In this document: in pieces, positions 11,766 through 24,619 of the stretch
Layout: every line of letters begins with the position of its first letter
Numbering within the stretch: the first letter of the stretch is position 1
From: Sympetrum striolatum
Taxonomy: Eukaryota; Arthropoda; Insecta; Odonata; Libellulidae
Assembly: GCA_947579665.1 (NCBI GenBank)
Contig: OX388351.1
Span: 51,158,939-51,222,938, forward strand
Reading direction: 5' to 3'
DNA length: 64,000 bases
Program-made: the position numbers and the translations under genes
The notes under the pieces: generated by a model
Seen by the model: the letters and a program-made list of their open reading frames with translations, nothing else
What the model was told of the DNA's origin: nothing
The model's database searches: none

Positions 11766-14670
11766 ACTCATAGAATGACACAAAGTTACTCCCCAACTAG
11801 TTGAGTTTGTAATAGTGATTTTTAAATATTTATATTTTTTCTCGTTTAGTTGCAACGCATACAGTAGATTTCAAATATCATACAAAAGACATAAAAGAAA
11901 ATTCTTCCTGTGATCGGTACACAGTTATAGTAAAATAATACCTCTGGTATAATCATAAATTCCCTAAAAATAGAACTGAAAAGATTACAATGTATCATTA
12001 GTTCTTAATTTTTGTTAAAAATGTTTTCTTAAAAAAAACAGTAAAGCTTTCGAAGCAGTTCAAGAAAGTAGCATAAATATTCAATTTAGATACCGGTTTG
12101 AAAAGTGAAAGGTGACTTTAAAAATATAACGTGGGCACAAAAAAACAAAATAAAACCCCATCAGTGATCGCCTCACAATTATTCTAAAATAATACATAGA
12201 GTAGAGTTACATAATCATAAAACAAAAGGAGAAACAAGAAATATTTTTGCAGATTTAAAGTTCTATATATATGAAAAATTCAGATTCAAAATATAAATAA
12301 TAATAACATATTCGTCATCATAGCATAGCGTACGTAGGACAACTCATTGTCACGAGTAGTTGAAATTACTTCTGAAGTAGTACTTAATAATCTGCAGAAA
12401 ATTTGGGTACAGTTACACAATATTATAGTTTATTACAGTCATAAATTACTTATAAATTACAAATATACACTACAGTAACAATTTATATAAAATAAAGTGA
12501 CAATTCTGTTGAAACATATCTCAGATTGCGCATAACAGAAAAATTATCTCTACTTTTTAACAGGAAAAAAATTGAATTACAAATTCTAATATGAAATTAA
12601 TGAACTGAAGCAATTAACATTTTAATGAAAAGAATATATGTAGGATCTAACTTTTAATCCGTGGTTTGCGTCTGAGATGACGCTCAGATTATACGGAGGT
12701 GAAAAAACTCGTGACTATCTTCACTATCTGGGCGGATTTTCCAGGCAAAAAAGTAATAACACAGAAAAGTCCTACTCTGCTTATCAGCCTTTCATATCTC
12801 CAGATACGTCACGTCGCGTCGTCTAATATTTGCGAAACAATTGTTTTATATGAGCTAAATGTGTTGAAAATGTCCCCAATGGTATTATTCCCATGAAGTG
12901 AAAAGTATGGTTTTATCCTGTAAGAAAAAACTATTTTAGAATAAAATAAATAATCTATTCTGCCTATAAATGATTACATTTTGAAAGGTGAAATATGCTT
13001 TGGGTGACTGTCTTTTTCGGATCTCAATAAAATATTGCTTCTTTTTATTAATGGAATGAATTTACCGCAACATGTGCATCTCTTGATAACGGTCATATTT
13101 TATTTTTTAGACATCGAAGATTTCTCGATAGATCCTACATCACTTATTCTTAAATAGAAATCTTAGTTAAGTAGCATAATGAGTCAAATTATGGTTATTC
13201 TTAAATGGAACGAATTATACTTCAGACCCACCTCGTGAAAAGTGCATGGACGGAACATTTATTGCAAATTGTATGCCCTTGTCTTCGAAAATAATATTTA
13301 TAATAAGTTTTTTGCATTATTTTCGATTTATCATTGAACTTGCACGCGTAGTTATATATTCATGCAAATCATAGCTAAAATTTGTCGGTTATTGGTATCA
13401 ATTTTATTCCAGATATAGTTCGCCCCATTTCCGATTATGCCTTTTGAATTTTGTCTCTCCAATTTCAACCAGTGACGCAGCATAAGTAAACAGCTTCGTT
13501 CCCCTCTATCCACCAAAATATTTAGCACCTGCCCTCTATTGTGTTAACAGGGAGAGAAAATTAGAAACGATGTATACTTCCACCGGTATTCCCTTTCGGG
13601 TAACACAGAAAGCCAAAAAGCAAGACCGTTGTACGTTATCACATTCGCGTTCCAGCGGATTCGGCCAGAATTCCCGAGAGAGGGCATCGCCTTAAAAATT
13701 ATGGCGTAAAAGTTCAATTAAGTGACCACGAAAGGTGCACTGACGTTGCTTGCGGCCGCCGAGCAAAGGTCTTATGGAAATTTTGGTGGAAAGGGCAACG
13801 CCTGCTTCAAAGTCTTGTGTGTGAGTGAATAATTTATCTTTCGTACACACGAAATACCCGCAAGAGTTTACTTAAAAAAGTCTCTTTTTCATGTCCAACG
13901 TTAAGGAAATGTTGTTAAGACTGTTTTTTGGCTCTTAATGTAAAATTCCTGAAATTCACATGCTGATAACCTCCTTTGCTCTTAAAAATTCTACTGAAAA
14001 ACTGAATTCAGGCATGAAATTCTTGAGGAGACTCACTTTAGAATAATCCAGGCTCAATATCGGTAGAAGTTACTATACCTTTCACTTTAGTTATGCTATT
14101 ATATTACTATTATGTACATTATACTATTAAGTAAGTCAAGTACTATTATATAGCTAAAGCATGTGCTATATATCGTATACTGCTGAGCGATTTGGGATCC
14201 ACATGAAGTAGGATTAATCAGATTTCCTTCCGTTGGAGAATTCACGTTCGACAGTAGCGTTGCGGCAATGATAGTAACCCTCGGATGGTGTTCACTCTAT
14301 CTGAGAAGATCTGATTACTTCTCTCACCTAATCTATCTGATTATTAACTTTCCTTAATTTCGATACATTCAGTAAGTTGCTAACACCTGAAAAAACCGAG
14401 AGCGCTGCAAACATAACGCCTTTTTATCTGCAAAGCTATAATGGAGGATAACCATCTTGTTCTGATCATTTATAAATAATTTATATACGCGTGCAATCGC
14501 TCAATTCTCTACAGTATTGATTAGCCTAGTCGAAAGTAAAATTCACTCACTAACTGTATATGGATAGCTGTAATGATTTATTTTGTTAATATTATACATA
14601 TACTGAAGGTAGGTATAATAATCTGGTGGACTTCTTACACCTACATATATGACAATAGCAAAGAAAGTAA
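11766..14670. other. Gene-free AT-rich spacer
   Basis: Nothing recognisable as a gene. The stretch at about 13480-13800 is less AT-rich but shows no exon-like frame. Confidence 0.45.
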
Positions 14671-14671
14671 G

Positions 14672-15004
14672 TGTGGAACACGGCTGTTAATGAATTAGCG
14701 GTTTATAATCCCTAAAATCCGTCTTTGTCGCCGACCCTCGTCTTATTCCCTGGTAGTCGGAGAAAACAAGGAAGGAATGCTGCGTATTCCAGATACCCAA
14801 AGCGCTTTTCAAAGTCAATGCCTTCCTCATCAGTATTTTTATCTTTTACGGCCCCTGATGAGGGAGACATTGTCTTTGAAAGGCGCTTTGGGTATCCTAA
14901 TACTGCGGCATTCCTTTCGTGTTTTCTCAGACTATAGGGAAATAAGACGAGGATCGCCGACAAAGACGTATTTTGGAGATTTTAAACCTCTAATACATGA
15001 GAAT
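14672..15004. mobile_element. MITE family M, copy 2, long inverted repeats
   Basis: The two halves are inverted copies over about 130-140 nt. Both ends carry GTCTTTGTCGCCGA or GTCTTTGTCGGCGA, and both inner parts carry GATACCCAAAGCGC with CCCTCATCAG-like sequence, meeting around 14850. Left and right arms differ at perhaps 10-15% of sites. The outer left sequence, GGAACACGGCTGTTAA, is shared with the 39.8-kb copy. The 83-, 70- and 86-residue frames here are mirror images produced by the arms, not genes. Confidence 0.8.
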
Positions 15005-15119
15005 TTCCTAGGTTCCGCCTTCTCCGTCCTCTTGTGATCGTCTCCTTGGTATATTAAAGCTCTGTTGTAGATATGTATATTTGGCTCGGGACTTTAAAAG
15101 GGTAATCGCTGAGGCAATG

Positions 15120-15480
15120 TTTACACGACACGACCAGTTGGGCAGTGCACGCTTGGGAAGATCTCCATGAGAGATTTTAGCCGCGTATCACGACTCTAAC
15201 CATTCGTACGAACGTGTCATCCTCGAATCGCATGAACGGAGCATTGGCACAGTGAAAGGGTTGTATCAGAGGCCATTCGTGTGGGAGTAGAGGCAGGTGG
15301 CGAAATGGGGTGACAGCCCACTTTCCCCCTCGATTCGCCCCGGAAGTGATGGCCTCTGCTTCCGGTGTTCTCCGGGACGACGCGGTTCACTTCCAAGGGA
15401 ATCGTATCGAATGTCCATCGAGGGAGTGGGATTACTTCGGAAGACCTCTAGATGTTGCCCACTCTCTCAACACCTTTCTC
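15120..15480. other. GC-rich patch, function unknown
   Basis: A GC-rich stretch just right of the M2 transposon. Two overlapping plus-strand frames (15297-15515 and 15310-15561) are open but show no motif, splice pattern or start context that favours either. It could be a promoter or regulatory island. Confidence 0.25.
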
Positions 15481-15564
15481 TCATTCGTGATAATTCGCTT
15501 CCTTCATTACGATGAGTTCGACTTCTATATTTTTGTGATGCGATTTCTTGGAACTGACTGAAGT

Positions 15565-18000
15565 TTTGTTTGATCAGGTGTGGATTGAATATCGCCTCAC
15601 CTTTCTCGATCATTGGTGTTATTTAATCAGTGACTTTTAAGTTGACTTTTTCACCCATATGCTTTTGGGTCTTACTTACTGACATTTTGCAATAATTTTT
15701 TTCGGCTGACGAAGTATGGGCTACTATCTGACAAGGAAATCGAGAGTTTCGTCGAGTTTGCAATCTTATCAAAATATATTAATATTCCTTAATTTTCAGT
15801 TCGTTTTTATCTTTTTAAGTCTTACTTTCGTAATTTTAGTTTTTAATTTGAATTTTGTTTATGTAAATAAAGGTAGAATTATCAAAGCAAAAGATTCACA
15901 TTTTTTTAATGTGACCGAAGTGGTTTCAACTAGTAATAGTTATCATCAGGCTACAATATTTTTATGAAGTCTTAGGAAAAACTTCCAAAACCTCCCGAAA
16001 GCATAAAAATTTCCAAAATGAAAAATTACCAAATACAAAATTTACAACATTAATATTATATTTACAAGCAACTAAATTTTGTAATGTTGCACTATAATTG
16101 TCATAAATTTTAAAATATATGTCTTTCAGGACATAAGAAATTTTCCATAGTGGAATAATTTAAGTATTCAAATTTATTGGTTTGCTGAACGTACTTTAAT
16201 TTGTATTTTAGTATTAGTTCCTTTCTCTGGTTCAGCTTTGGTATACTTTTGAATTTTTTGTTTAATTTTTACTTTTATCAAATGCATATTTTTTTAAACA
16301 AAGTACGTTCTACGGAAGAATTTTTCTTTTGTCTCGTAATTTGGAAATGAAATTATGTACTAAACTCAACAGTAATAACTTGATTCGCATGATTGTATGC
16401 ATCTTCTGTTTATTATCCATTATAATAACTGGTGACATATACCGAAGTGTGATCGATGTTTGAGTCAGGACATGGATATAGTTATGAAACTCAGATTCAT
16501 ATGGTTCCGAATATTTGCTAACAGCGACATATGTTGGGTCCTTAATTTAGATGTCAGTGTGGGAATTGAGAATCTGCCCCTGCACATCGGAAGTGCCGAC
16601 ATACGGTGCTTGAATCACCTGAAAACACCATAAGGTTTTGACATGCTGGACAGCTCTTGAATCTGTACAGGTACGTCGTTTTAAAATTAAAAACAGATTA
16701 CTTCCTTTCTCCCCATATATATTTTCCATTAATGTTTCGAATCTTGTAAAGGAATTATATAGTGTAGGTACCGGTAAATTGTGCCTCGATTCGACTACCC
16801 ATTATATTTAGTGCTAGTCTCAACCACAGACATGAAGTAATAATCCATTTCTAAAAATGCCTTTTAAAATAGAAATTTAAACTTTTATATCTATTATACT
16901 CTCATATGGTTTGCGCCTTGGTGGTTAAGACTTATTAATATTTCTGTTGATTACAGTGGTTGTTTTTCTTGCATTCCGTCATTTATTATCACTTGGACTG
17001 CCTGGAGTCAACGTTGGATCGCTCCAGATCTAACAGCAAAATCTTACCAATGGTAAATTCCCTTTTTTACCTTTAAACTTTCTTTCAGCTTTGTATTTTG
17101 TATCTCAAATGATAACATTTTCAAACAAATCTGTAAAAATGCGGAATAATATTCACCTTGACTGTTTGAAGCAAAAGTTTTGTGAGAGCACATTTTACTG
17201 CAATTACAAATATGCCTTGGCCAAAGAGTGAATCTATCAATATTTTTTTCTGCCAATGTAGATTTGTTTTTGGTCTAAGGAATGGGAATACGAAACAGCT
17301 AATGCATTCTTAGAGGATGCTTTGCGCGTGAACGAATTATTCTAAAATAGTCTTATTTAAATCATTAGTGCCCATTCTTCCCTAGTGTTATTAGAGAATA
17401 GTAGTTGCTTATATTTGGCAGCGCTTACTTAAAAAAATGAGCGTTTGACAACTTTTAAGTCATAGTATTTTGTCAAATGAATATGATTTCGAATGGTATT
17501 TTCTTATCGATATCATCCATTCAGGCGAGGTATCACTGTACATCGTAATGATCTACAGCTCTGTTATTGTGTATTTTTATTTTTTTTAATTAAATCATTT
17601 TTAGTTACAGTTATTCCTTTTATTATTTAATAGTGGTTCGTGTATAGGGTAAGAAGTTTTATTTATCTTGAAAGTTATCGTTGCCATTAAGTTAGTAGCA
17701 ATATTATATTACATCAAATTAAAATATCAATTGATATGTATTACTTTTAATTTTATTTATCAGTTATCACTATTTCAATAAACATTTTATCGATAGCTTG
17801 TTCTAAAAATAGAAAAATAATCTCCCATAATACATTCGCTGTTTTAAAAGAAATATGCCGTAGGATGTAAATTGATACACATAACTGTTTTAATTTTGCA
17901 TTTTTAACCCATACGGCAAAGGAAATAACAAATTCAGAGGAAATCTACGAAACTTTATAATCCTAAAAATGTTAATGACAAGTCACGAATTATTTACGAC
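15565..18000. other. Gene-free AT-rich spacer
   Basis: Very AT-rich, with long runs of T and A. No RNA gene, exon or repeat could be supported. Confidence 0.45.
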
Positions 18001-18047
18001 TTCTAAAATCCAATGCTAAGGCATCCCAGTTCAGATGTGAGACTTAC

Positions 18048-18112
18048 AGAATATGTTCGGCTGCTTTGCAGCGGAAGAATGGGGAAGCCATAGATGTTGG
18101 TCTGTGCGGAAA
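18048..18112 (-). CDS. Candidate short exon with strong splice sites
   Basis: On the minus strand a textbook acceptor (TTTTCTCCTTCTTTCAG) lies directly before 18112, and a donor (GTAAGTC) directly after 18048, enclosing 65 nt. The exon holds an ATG (ACATCTATGG) followed by MASPFFRCKAAEHI and two leftover bases, so it could be a first coding exon or internal. The frame is also open without splicing across 18260-18003. I do not recognise the peptide. The support is only the pairing of two good splice signals. Confidence 0.2.
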
Positions 18113-18264
18113 CTGAAAGAAGGAGAAAACAGTTTCCGGGTACATGGTTTCTATGGAAATGGAATCCTAACAAATAGATCCGTCGTTCAGCTATATGTGC
18201 TACCCCTTTCAAGTCAATCCGGAAACACCCGTGCGATAGAATAGTCTGGAACGGAAGCATTTCA

Positions 18265-21200
18265 AATTTTAAGATGAATATATGTTGATATGAATGTTGT
18301 CACTCTCTGGAAAAGTGAAATTATAGGAAAACATTTGTAGATAAGCTGTATTTAATAATTTTAATAAATATATTATTCTCGTAGTTAATATACAAACTAC
18401 TTACACGGGTACCGTGATTAAACTCTTTATAATCAATATATAAATACTGGAGCGATCATAAGCTTATGCCATGATTCCATTTAATTCCATACAATTAACA
18501 TGATTTTACTGTGCTATTATATATGCTTTACTATTTTTCTAAGTAAAAGAATACAAAAGTATAAAGATGTGATTATTAATTATTTGATATCTAAAAGATT
18601 TAATGAAGTTAAATAATTTTATTATATCATCCAATGCTTTAACTATGCATTCTGTCCATTACAAATTTGTCTCATTCTGTTACACTTTGTGCTAAAACTT
18701 CGCGTTTCATTTTTTAAGATTTTTGTATAAAATATTATGACGGAAAACCAGCAGAATCCCAACTTTAAATAGTTTCGTTGGCTCCGGAAAATTTTTTTGA
18801 ATCTTAATTTCAGATTCAAACTGACCGTAAATGATGATCAATTGCTCTGTTTAAGGCCAATAAATTTTGCGCGTCGTCGACTTGATTTTGTATATCTCCA
18901 TTCTATAATGTCCTCATTCTAAAGAATGAATGAATAAAATAGTTCATGAAGAAAATGTAAAACCTATAAAGCTAGTACCAAGGAAATTTTTATTAAAATG
19001 ATAGTAAAAGGAGATCTATGAAAAGACTCATAGTCGTAACGAAATACACAGGCAAGGGTGGGGAATAATGGATCAGTATTGTTAACAAAGACGTGAAGAG
19101 TTATTAAAGCACTTCTTTATTGTTATCCTGTATATAATAGACATTCATTTACTTTTTACTGTATAGATCCATTGATAATAGCCACTTATTGTCGGGTACG
19201 CGTACCTTGCGTGGGCAGTCTTTCCTCTTAAGGTTTTTATGGGACGGAATGCGGAACGTAACTCATATATTCCGAAATGTTATCGAATTACAAGGAGAAA
19301 AAGGTACGTTACAGGTAAATGTTATCAGGGCTAAGCGATCCACAGTAGTATGGTCTCCTGGATCGCTTGCCATTGACATTCCTCAACGGGCACCTTACCT
19401 CCGAAATTTCGAGGATAAATTTGATAGCGCCTATAGTTTTGAGAAGGGTTGGCAGACCCTGTGGCCGTAGGGTCCCAGACAGAAGGGCTGCACCGTATTA
19501 TACGGGGTAGCCCAAACTCTTGTCAAGTTGTATCATGCATGGACATATGGAATTCCCCATTTTTATATAAAAGTATTGTATTAAGATAGCATCTTATGGC
19601 ATGCTTTATTTGTGTTTCAGAGTTTTGTCACAACTGCAGTATCATACGATCGTATAATATGCTTCGGATTTTCTTTTCTTGTAGCATTTAACTATAAAGC
19701 ATACCATTTGTAATGCGGAAAGAATAATTTTCTATTTGTATGCCTTTTAGATCTGTAACGAATGGAATTTTTATTAGAATTGTTATTAGAATGGTTGTTG
19801 ACGATATTAATGCTATTGCGCCAAGGTATATCATTAATTTCATATTATTTAATATCCCGTTTTTTCCGTAATTATAATCCTTATATTATTATTATAATTT
19901 TTTGCGGGTCCAGTGTATTCAAAATGGAAAACTGGTATCCTTAGTTTTGTCCCTTACAGGGCTCTAGATCTATTTTATATGTAGAAGCCGTTTTGTGTAC
20001 TTTCAAAAGTTCCATGCCACATAAACAACTTTAAGAACATTTTTTCTTTGCCGTGAATGTAAAAACATCATAAGTTAAGCCTCATCAATGGCTTCTGACT
20101 TTTTTTGGCAATAGTGCTCACGGCGTTCCGGCTTTATATTCCTCAGATTACGAGCACTTAGAAGAAAAGAAAGTTGATGCAGATGAAATTGATGTATTAA
20201 ATGGGAAGCCACAGTACCAATCATTCCGTCCCTCATTGTAATGCAAACAAGTTTCTCGCACATGAGCATCTTCCCTTGTAAAGGAGAAAGAACAAACTGC
20301 ATCCCCTAGCAAAGCACCGCCCTAGGCACGTGCGACGGCTTCCCTGTCCTTACCACAGCTCAGATGACGTGAGTGATGTATTAGATGAATTAATTGTATA
20401 CTATGTCTTCCATCTCTGCTTCATATCCTCAGGCAAAACTTCTCCTACCAACTGGAGTATTTCGTCGTTTTGTTTTGATGTTACATCGAGGTTCTTATCT
20501 CTGTTACTAGTCTATGCACACCTCTGGTGACTCCCTTCTTCCATTGGAACCTTGTTCATTTGATCATTCACGTCATTAAATGAAAAATTAAAGTCTGCGA
20601 AATTCATGATATATGTCAGTGATCTAAATTCAGTTACTGGAGAGGATAATAACTGATTAATTATTAATTAAGAAGATGATATCTGGGTAATAAATTACGA
20701 AAAAAAAAATTATGGTTTATGGTGTTTCACACATTTTGAGCATTGTATGTTACAATTAAGATCTGGCTTTAGTGTTTCCTGGACTACTCTTGGAACCTCC
20801 AGATGTGCCTCTGACTGGCTTGGGAGGGCCATAATGTTTTCTCTTATATTTGTGATATTTTTGTAATATTTTGTTACTATTTGAATTCAAAATAAATTTT
20901 TCTACTAAAAAAGAATAATTTCCGAAACATAAATTGTTGCGGATATTGGTAGTCGATTGGTCGAAAATTCCTGAGGAGAAAGTTTCATGATAAATTTAAA
21001 ATTCATTTTTCGCCCCATATTTTGCCATTTTTCCGGAAGGTGAGAAAATATATTTTTTTAATTCATGACAGTTGGAATTTAAAGCATAAAGTAATTTTGC
21101 AGTACGAAATCGAAATTGAGAGCCTTCTTCTACAAATCCTGAAATTTTGAAACTCCCATGTCAATTTTTAATCGGAATAATGTTCTAAATAATAAGTGAC

Positions 21201-21390
21201 TGCAATTACGATACAATTTAAACATATTCTTTCGTTAATAATTGTTTTTAAATTATGTATTTTATAAAAAGCTATATTTTTTTAGCAGAAGAACATTTAT
21301 GGTAAATCTAGTAGTTCATGTATACATTGAACTGCTAACTATTTTAGAGGATTGTAAATATTCAGAGAATTTGGGGTCATAGCGACCCCA
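18265..21390. other. Spacer with an unexplained open stretch at 19189-19470
   Basis: Mostly AT-rich spacer. At 19189-19470 (+) a 93-codon frame without an ATG start reads through less AT-rich sequence (for example QGEKGTLQVNVIRAK); no family is recognised, and it may be decayed transposon coding sequence. The rest (19480-21390) shows only short frames. Confidence 0.3.
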
Positions 21391-21399
21391 TGCGACTTA

Positions 21400-22100
21400 A
21401 ATTCATTTTTTGATCAGGAATCAGAAAAAGAACCGAAAACTGACCGGATTCCGTCGAAACCGAACGAATTCCGGCAAATCCAGAGGATTCCGGCAACCCG
21501 CTCCTACAGAATGGGACACGAGGCCACCAGTGTCGAGACAACCCACCCCACGTGGTCTGCATTGGCGCCAAACCCGGGAAAGCCCTCCGCAGCCCCCCCG
21601 CCGAGACCGGCTTCCAAAGCGAGTTTTTTTTCCGCGATCAAAATTCCACTTTTGCCTCTCTCCCCTCCCCTGCATGCCGAATCACTCTCATTGTTGTTTG
21701 TCCGTAAATCTGGTTCGGGGAGATCCCGCTCGGCGTGCGGGAGCGCCAGGTGAGGCGAGGTAGGGGGGGAGGGAGCAGGTGGGTGAGGGTACCTACCTGG
21801 GCGGAGGGGTTCTATAACTAACGGGTGTGCAGATGGGGGCCGTGTCGCGTGCTATCCCCTCCCCTTTGCGATGATCCCCTGCGGAGCACCACCTGGCCGC
21901 CGCCGGCCTGACGTCACCCCTTGTGGGGTTGCGAGAACTTGTTTACGGTCCGCTTGGCGTCTTCGGGTGCATTAACATCGGCGGAATTATGCGTCCCTTT
22001 AAACGGGGCTTGATTCCGAAGAGGAGATACGAGTGTTGCGGGCGCACGCATTGCACGGCACTTTTTTATCGCCCTCCTGCGGTGTCTCGGGATCTGGAGG
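21400..22100. promoter_or_regulatory. GC island with CRE palindrome and possible 5' exon
   Basis: A marked GC island. It holds the CRE/ATF palindrome TGACGTCA at 21909-21916. On the plus strand GCGCCAGGTGAGG (about 21742-21754) is a good splice donor, so a first exon could end at 21750. The open frames here (21410-21763 +, 21675-21421 -, 21511-21753 +) overlap one another and show no domain, so I do not call a protein. It is a likely promoter region for an unidentified transcript. Confidence 0.35.
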
Positions 22101-22644
22101 TTCGGAACCCTAATGGAGGAAGATTCCTAAATGTGGGCAATGTAATTATGGATGATTATTGTTTTATAGTGGAGTATTCAGTCCGAAGGCCGAGTGGTAA
22201 CTCACCTTATCTTTCTTCAGCTACCAAGAGCTAGTTAGGAGAAATGCAGCTTGATAGATAGAATAGATAGTTTTGCTCTCAATACCAAACCAGATTGCCT
22301 TAGGCTGAACATGTCCACGAGAGTGAAGCACAATGACTCTATGAGTTACACTTTTCACGACATTCCATAATGAAAGACTTAGTGCCGCTATTCATTATAT
22401 TCATACCTAAGGCGCGTTCATACCATCACAGCATGAATAAGAGAGTATCAAAAGTAAATTAATGTTCACCTAATCTGTATCGAATTAAAAATGAAAAATA
22501 ATCAATTAATGGGATCGTGATAGCAAGAAATAATTTTAAATAATTGTATAATAATACATATAGTCGCAAGCGTCGTCTTATAGAAATTCATCTCTTAGAA
22601 ATTATTAGATAAACCTTACCTTAAATCTAATCTTGAATTTGTTA

Positions 22645-22679
22645 CCTGAAGATGACCACCACTCGTAGAAACCTGGTCG
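22645..22679 (+). other. Isolated copy of the CCTGAAGATG...GAAACC(T)GGTCG motif
   Basis: CCTGAAGATG (22645-22654) is followed after 13 nt by GAAACCTGGTCG. The same pair of boxes occurs on the opposite strand at the centre of foldbacks F1 (4959-4991) and F3 (23762-23794). Unlike those, no long arms are visible around this copy, so it is either a decayed element or a solo motif. Confidence 0.5.
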
Positions 22680-22745
22680 TTTTCAATCTTTAAACATATT
22701 TTTATCTGTGCGAAAAATGTCCAATATCTATTCATTTCTATTGTT

Positions 22746-22865
22746 ATATGGCCACCCGAATAGCCGAGCCGGTAACGTGTTCGCCCTTACTGAAAGCAGT
22801 CCGGGTTCGATACCCGGTGGGGGCCATATGTGCGAGATGACCTCAGCTGTCAAAGAGCCTTCACA
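22746..22865 (+). repeat. tRNA-derived SINE (family B), plus strand
   Basis: A tRNA-like head (AATAGCCGAGCCGG as A-box region, GGTTCGATACC as B-box, one mismatch from consensus) is followed by the family tail TGTGCGAGATGACCTCAGCT. The ends ATATGGCC (22746-22753) and GGCCATAT (22822-22829) are perfectly complementary and extend the acceptor-like stem. The anticodon loop is not clear, so I do not call a tRNA gene. Confidence 0.65.
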
Positions 22866-22869
22866 ATAC

Positions 22870-23690
22870 AACTATTGTTACATCTGGATCTCTTGAGAAT
22901 CTCAACAAGTCTGCAAGAGTAACAGTAATGCGGTACAGAGAGTAGGTGATCTACTACAGCAGTTCTTTACAACCATTTTGGCTTCCCTTCTGAATTCTAC
23001 TTCCTTTTTTTATCTTTCTATTGTTTTTACCAATTTTCTTCTTGCTGAATGATAGCAATATTTGTTTACTTATTCATTTCAACCACCGAATTAAAATCTA
23101 TTTTCTGTTGCGAAGTGCAAGAGCCCGCCAATATGAATTGCTATCAAATTTCTTGTTTTTCTGCTCGCAAAAAATTGCAAACAAAATATAGATGGCTTAA
23201 CTCAGGGGGACCCCCTACCTTCTTCCTACTGGGAATCCCATGTTTCAGCGGACCTCGTCGTAGAAACTATGATACACATAACTGAGGAATTTTCGTGATC
23301 CACCAATAATATCGATGAACTACTGATATAGGGAAGAAGGATCGTCTTGATTTTCCATGTTTTCAAGGTTATGTTGAATTTGAGTCCACACATTCTTTAT
23401 CACGTATAAAAATGTGAAAACATAACTATGATATGAATTGCATGAGATATAACATTCGTAACCGGCCCAAGATCAAGCCGGGAGGTCGCACGGAGCGCCG
23501 AAGTTTGGAGACGTATAATCTTTGGCGTTAGTTGAAGACTACGTGCGGAGCTTTTCATGGATAATTATGTATTTCGTGGTTTCTTGGACGATAGAAAAAC
23601 TAAGATCTTGTGGAGGTTACATACTGTATAGATTAATGCTATTTTATATAAAATCAATGACTTCTGGCGATATCTGGTGGAACCTATTCA
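22870..23690. other. Spacer, no gene seen
   Basis: Moderately AT-rich. Frames at 23049-23285 and 23522-23734 have no motifs or splice context worth calling. Confidence 0.4.
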
Positions 23691-23694
23691 AAAT

Positions 23695-23852
23695 CAAATT
23701 AAAAAAGACAAAATCTGACTATTTCCACCTTTAAGATATTTATTAAAAAAATTAAAAATGCGACCGGTTTCGAGGTAGCATCCTCATCTTCAGGCAACCG
23801 GAAATAAATATCTTTTCTGTGGACATAGTCAGATTTTGTCTTTTTTCATTTG
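23695..23852. mobile_element. Foldback element F3
   Basis: The left arm begins CAAATTAAAAAAGACAAAAT. The right arm, reverse-complemented, begins CAAATGAAAAAAGACAAAAT. The arms run about 50 nt with roughly 90% match by eye, including TCTGACTAT and AAGATATTTATT. The centre has GACCGGTTTCG (23762-23772) and CATCTTCAGG (23785-23794). Read on the minus strand this is CCTGAAGATG, a GAGG/CCUC stem, then GAAACCGGTC. There is no coding capacity. Confidence 0.75.
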
Positions 23853-23859
23853 ATTAGCT

Positions 23860-24615
23860 ATGCTATATATTTGCACAGCCAATATATGCGAGTCTGATAA
23901 ACATAAACATTCCTCGGTTAAACTGAAGTTTGAGTAGAAAGTTTAATTGCAATCGATCTCAGTATATAGTAATTGCCGGTTGCTCAGTGCACTCGCCTTT
24001 TACAAAGAAATCCATTTTCAAAAATGTTAAATGTCAAAAGAATAATAATTTGGCTAATAGTAATGAGATTACGTTGATATGTATTAAGTGGTGCCGATGC
24101 ACTTCGAGCTAGTTGTGATAATATGGATTGAAGCTTGCTATTCAATTAATATTTAATAAATTTGCAGCTTGATCTATTGCTAACTGCTTTCGAATAAGTA
24201 TTTACTTTGTTACTCTTATGTAGGAGTTTGTATATTGAGAAAGGTAATTTTATACGTCCATATAAGTACTCCTTGCCATCTTTGAGCTTTTGTCTACTAT
24301 TGTATGTAAATCGCGACAGCTTCCGTAATCGGTTACTATCAAATTCAGAAAAAATGAATGTTTGAAGTATCTACAATATTTTTTGTTGGATTAGTTCGAA
24401 TTATGTAACAATATGGTTTTATTCTTAAACTACACCTTGAAATTAAGTATTTCTAGAAGGAAGAGATGCCTCATCTATTACAGGCAAGATGTTTAAATAA
24501 ACATTACGTTAGTTACAATATAATTTCACGATGGCTTGCGTTATTTTTTTTAGGTAGGAGAAACGGTCAAGCTAAAATTTTCTCTTTGGAAGGGCAGCAG
24601 AGTTCATCTTTGGTC
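23860..24615. other. Spacer, no gene seen
   Basis: AT-rich with only short frames. It leads into the candidate exon at 24620. Confidence 0.4.
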
Positions 24616-24619
24616 GTAA

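Noticed and set aside
14712..15037. Three similar frames on both strands
   Set aside because: They are mirror images generated by the long inverted repeat of the M2 transposon.
22746..22831. tRNA gene
   Set aside because: Good B-box and stem ends, but no proper anticodon arm, and the downstream tail recurs at other SINE copies.
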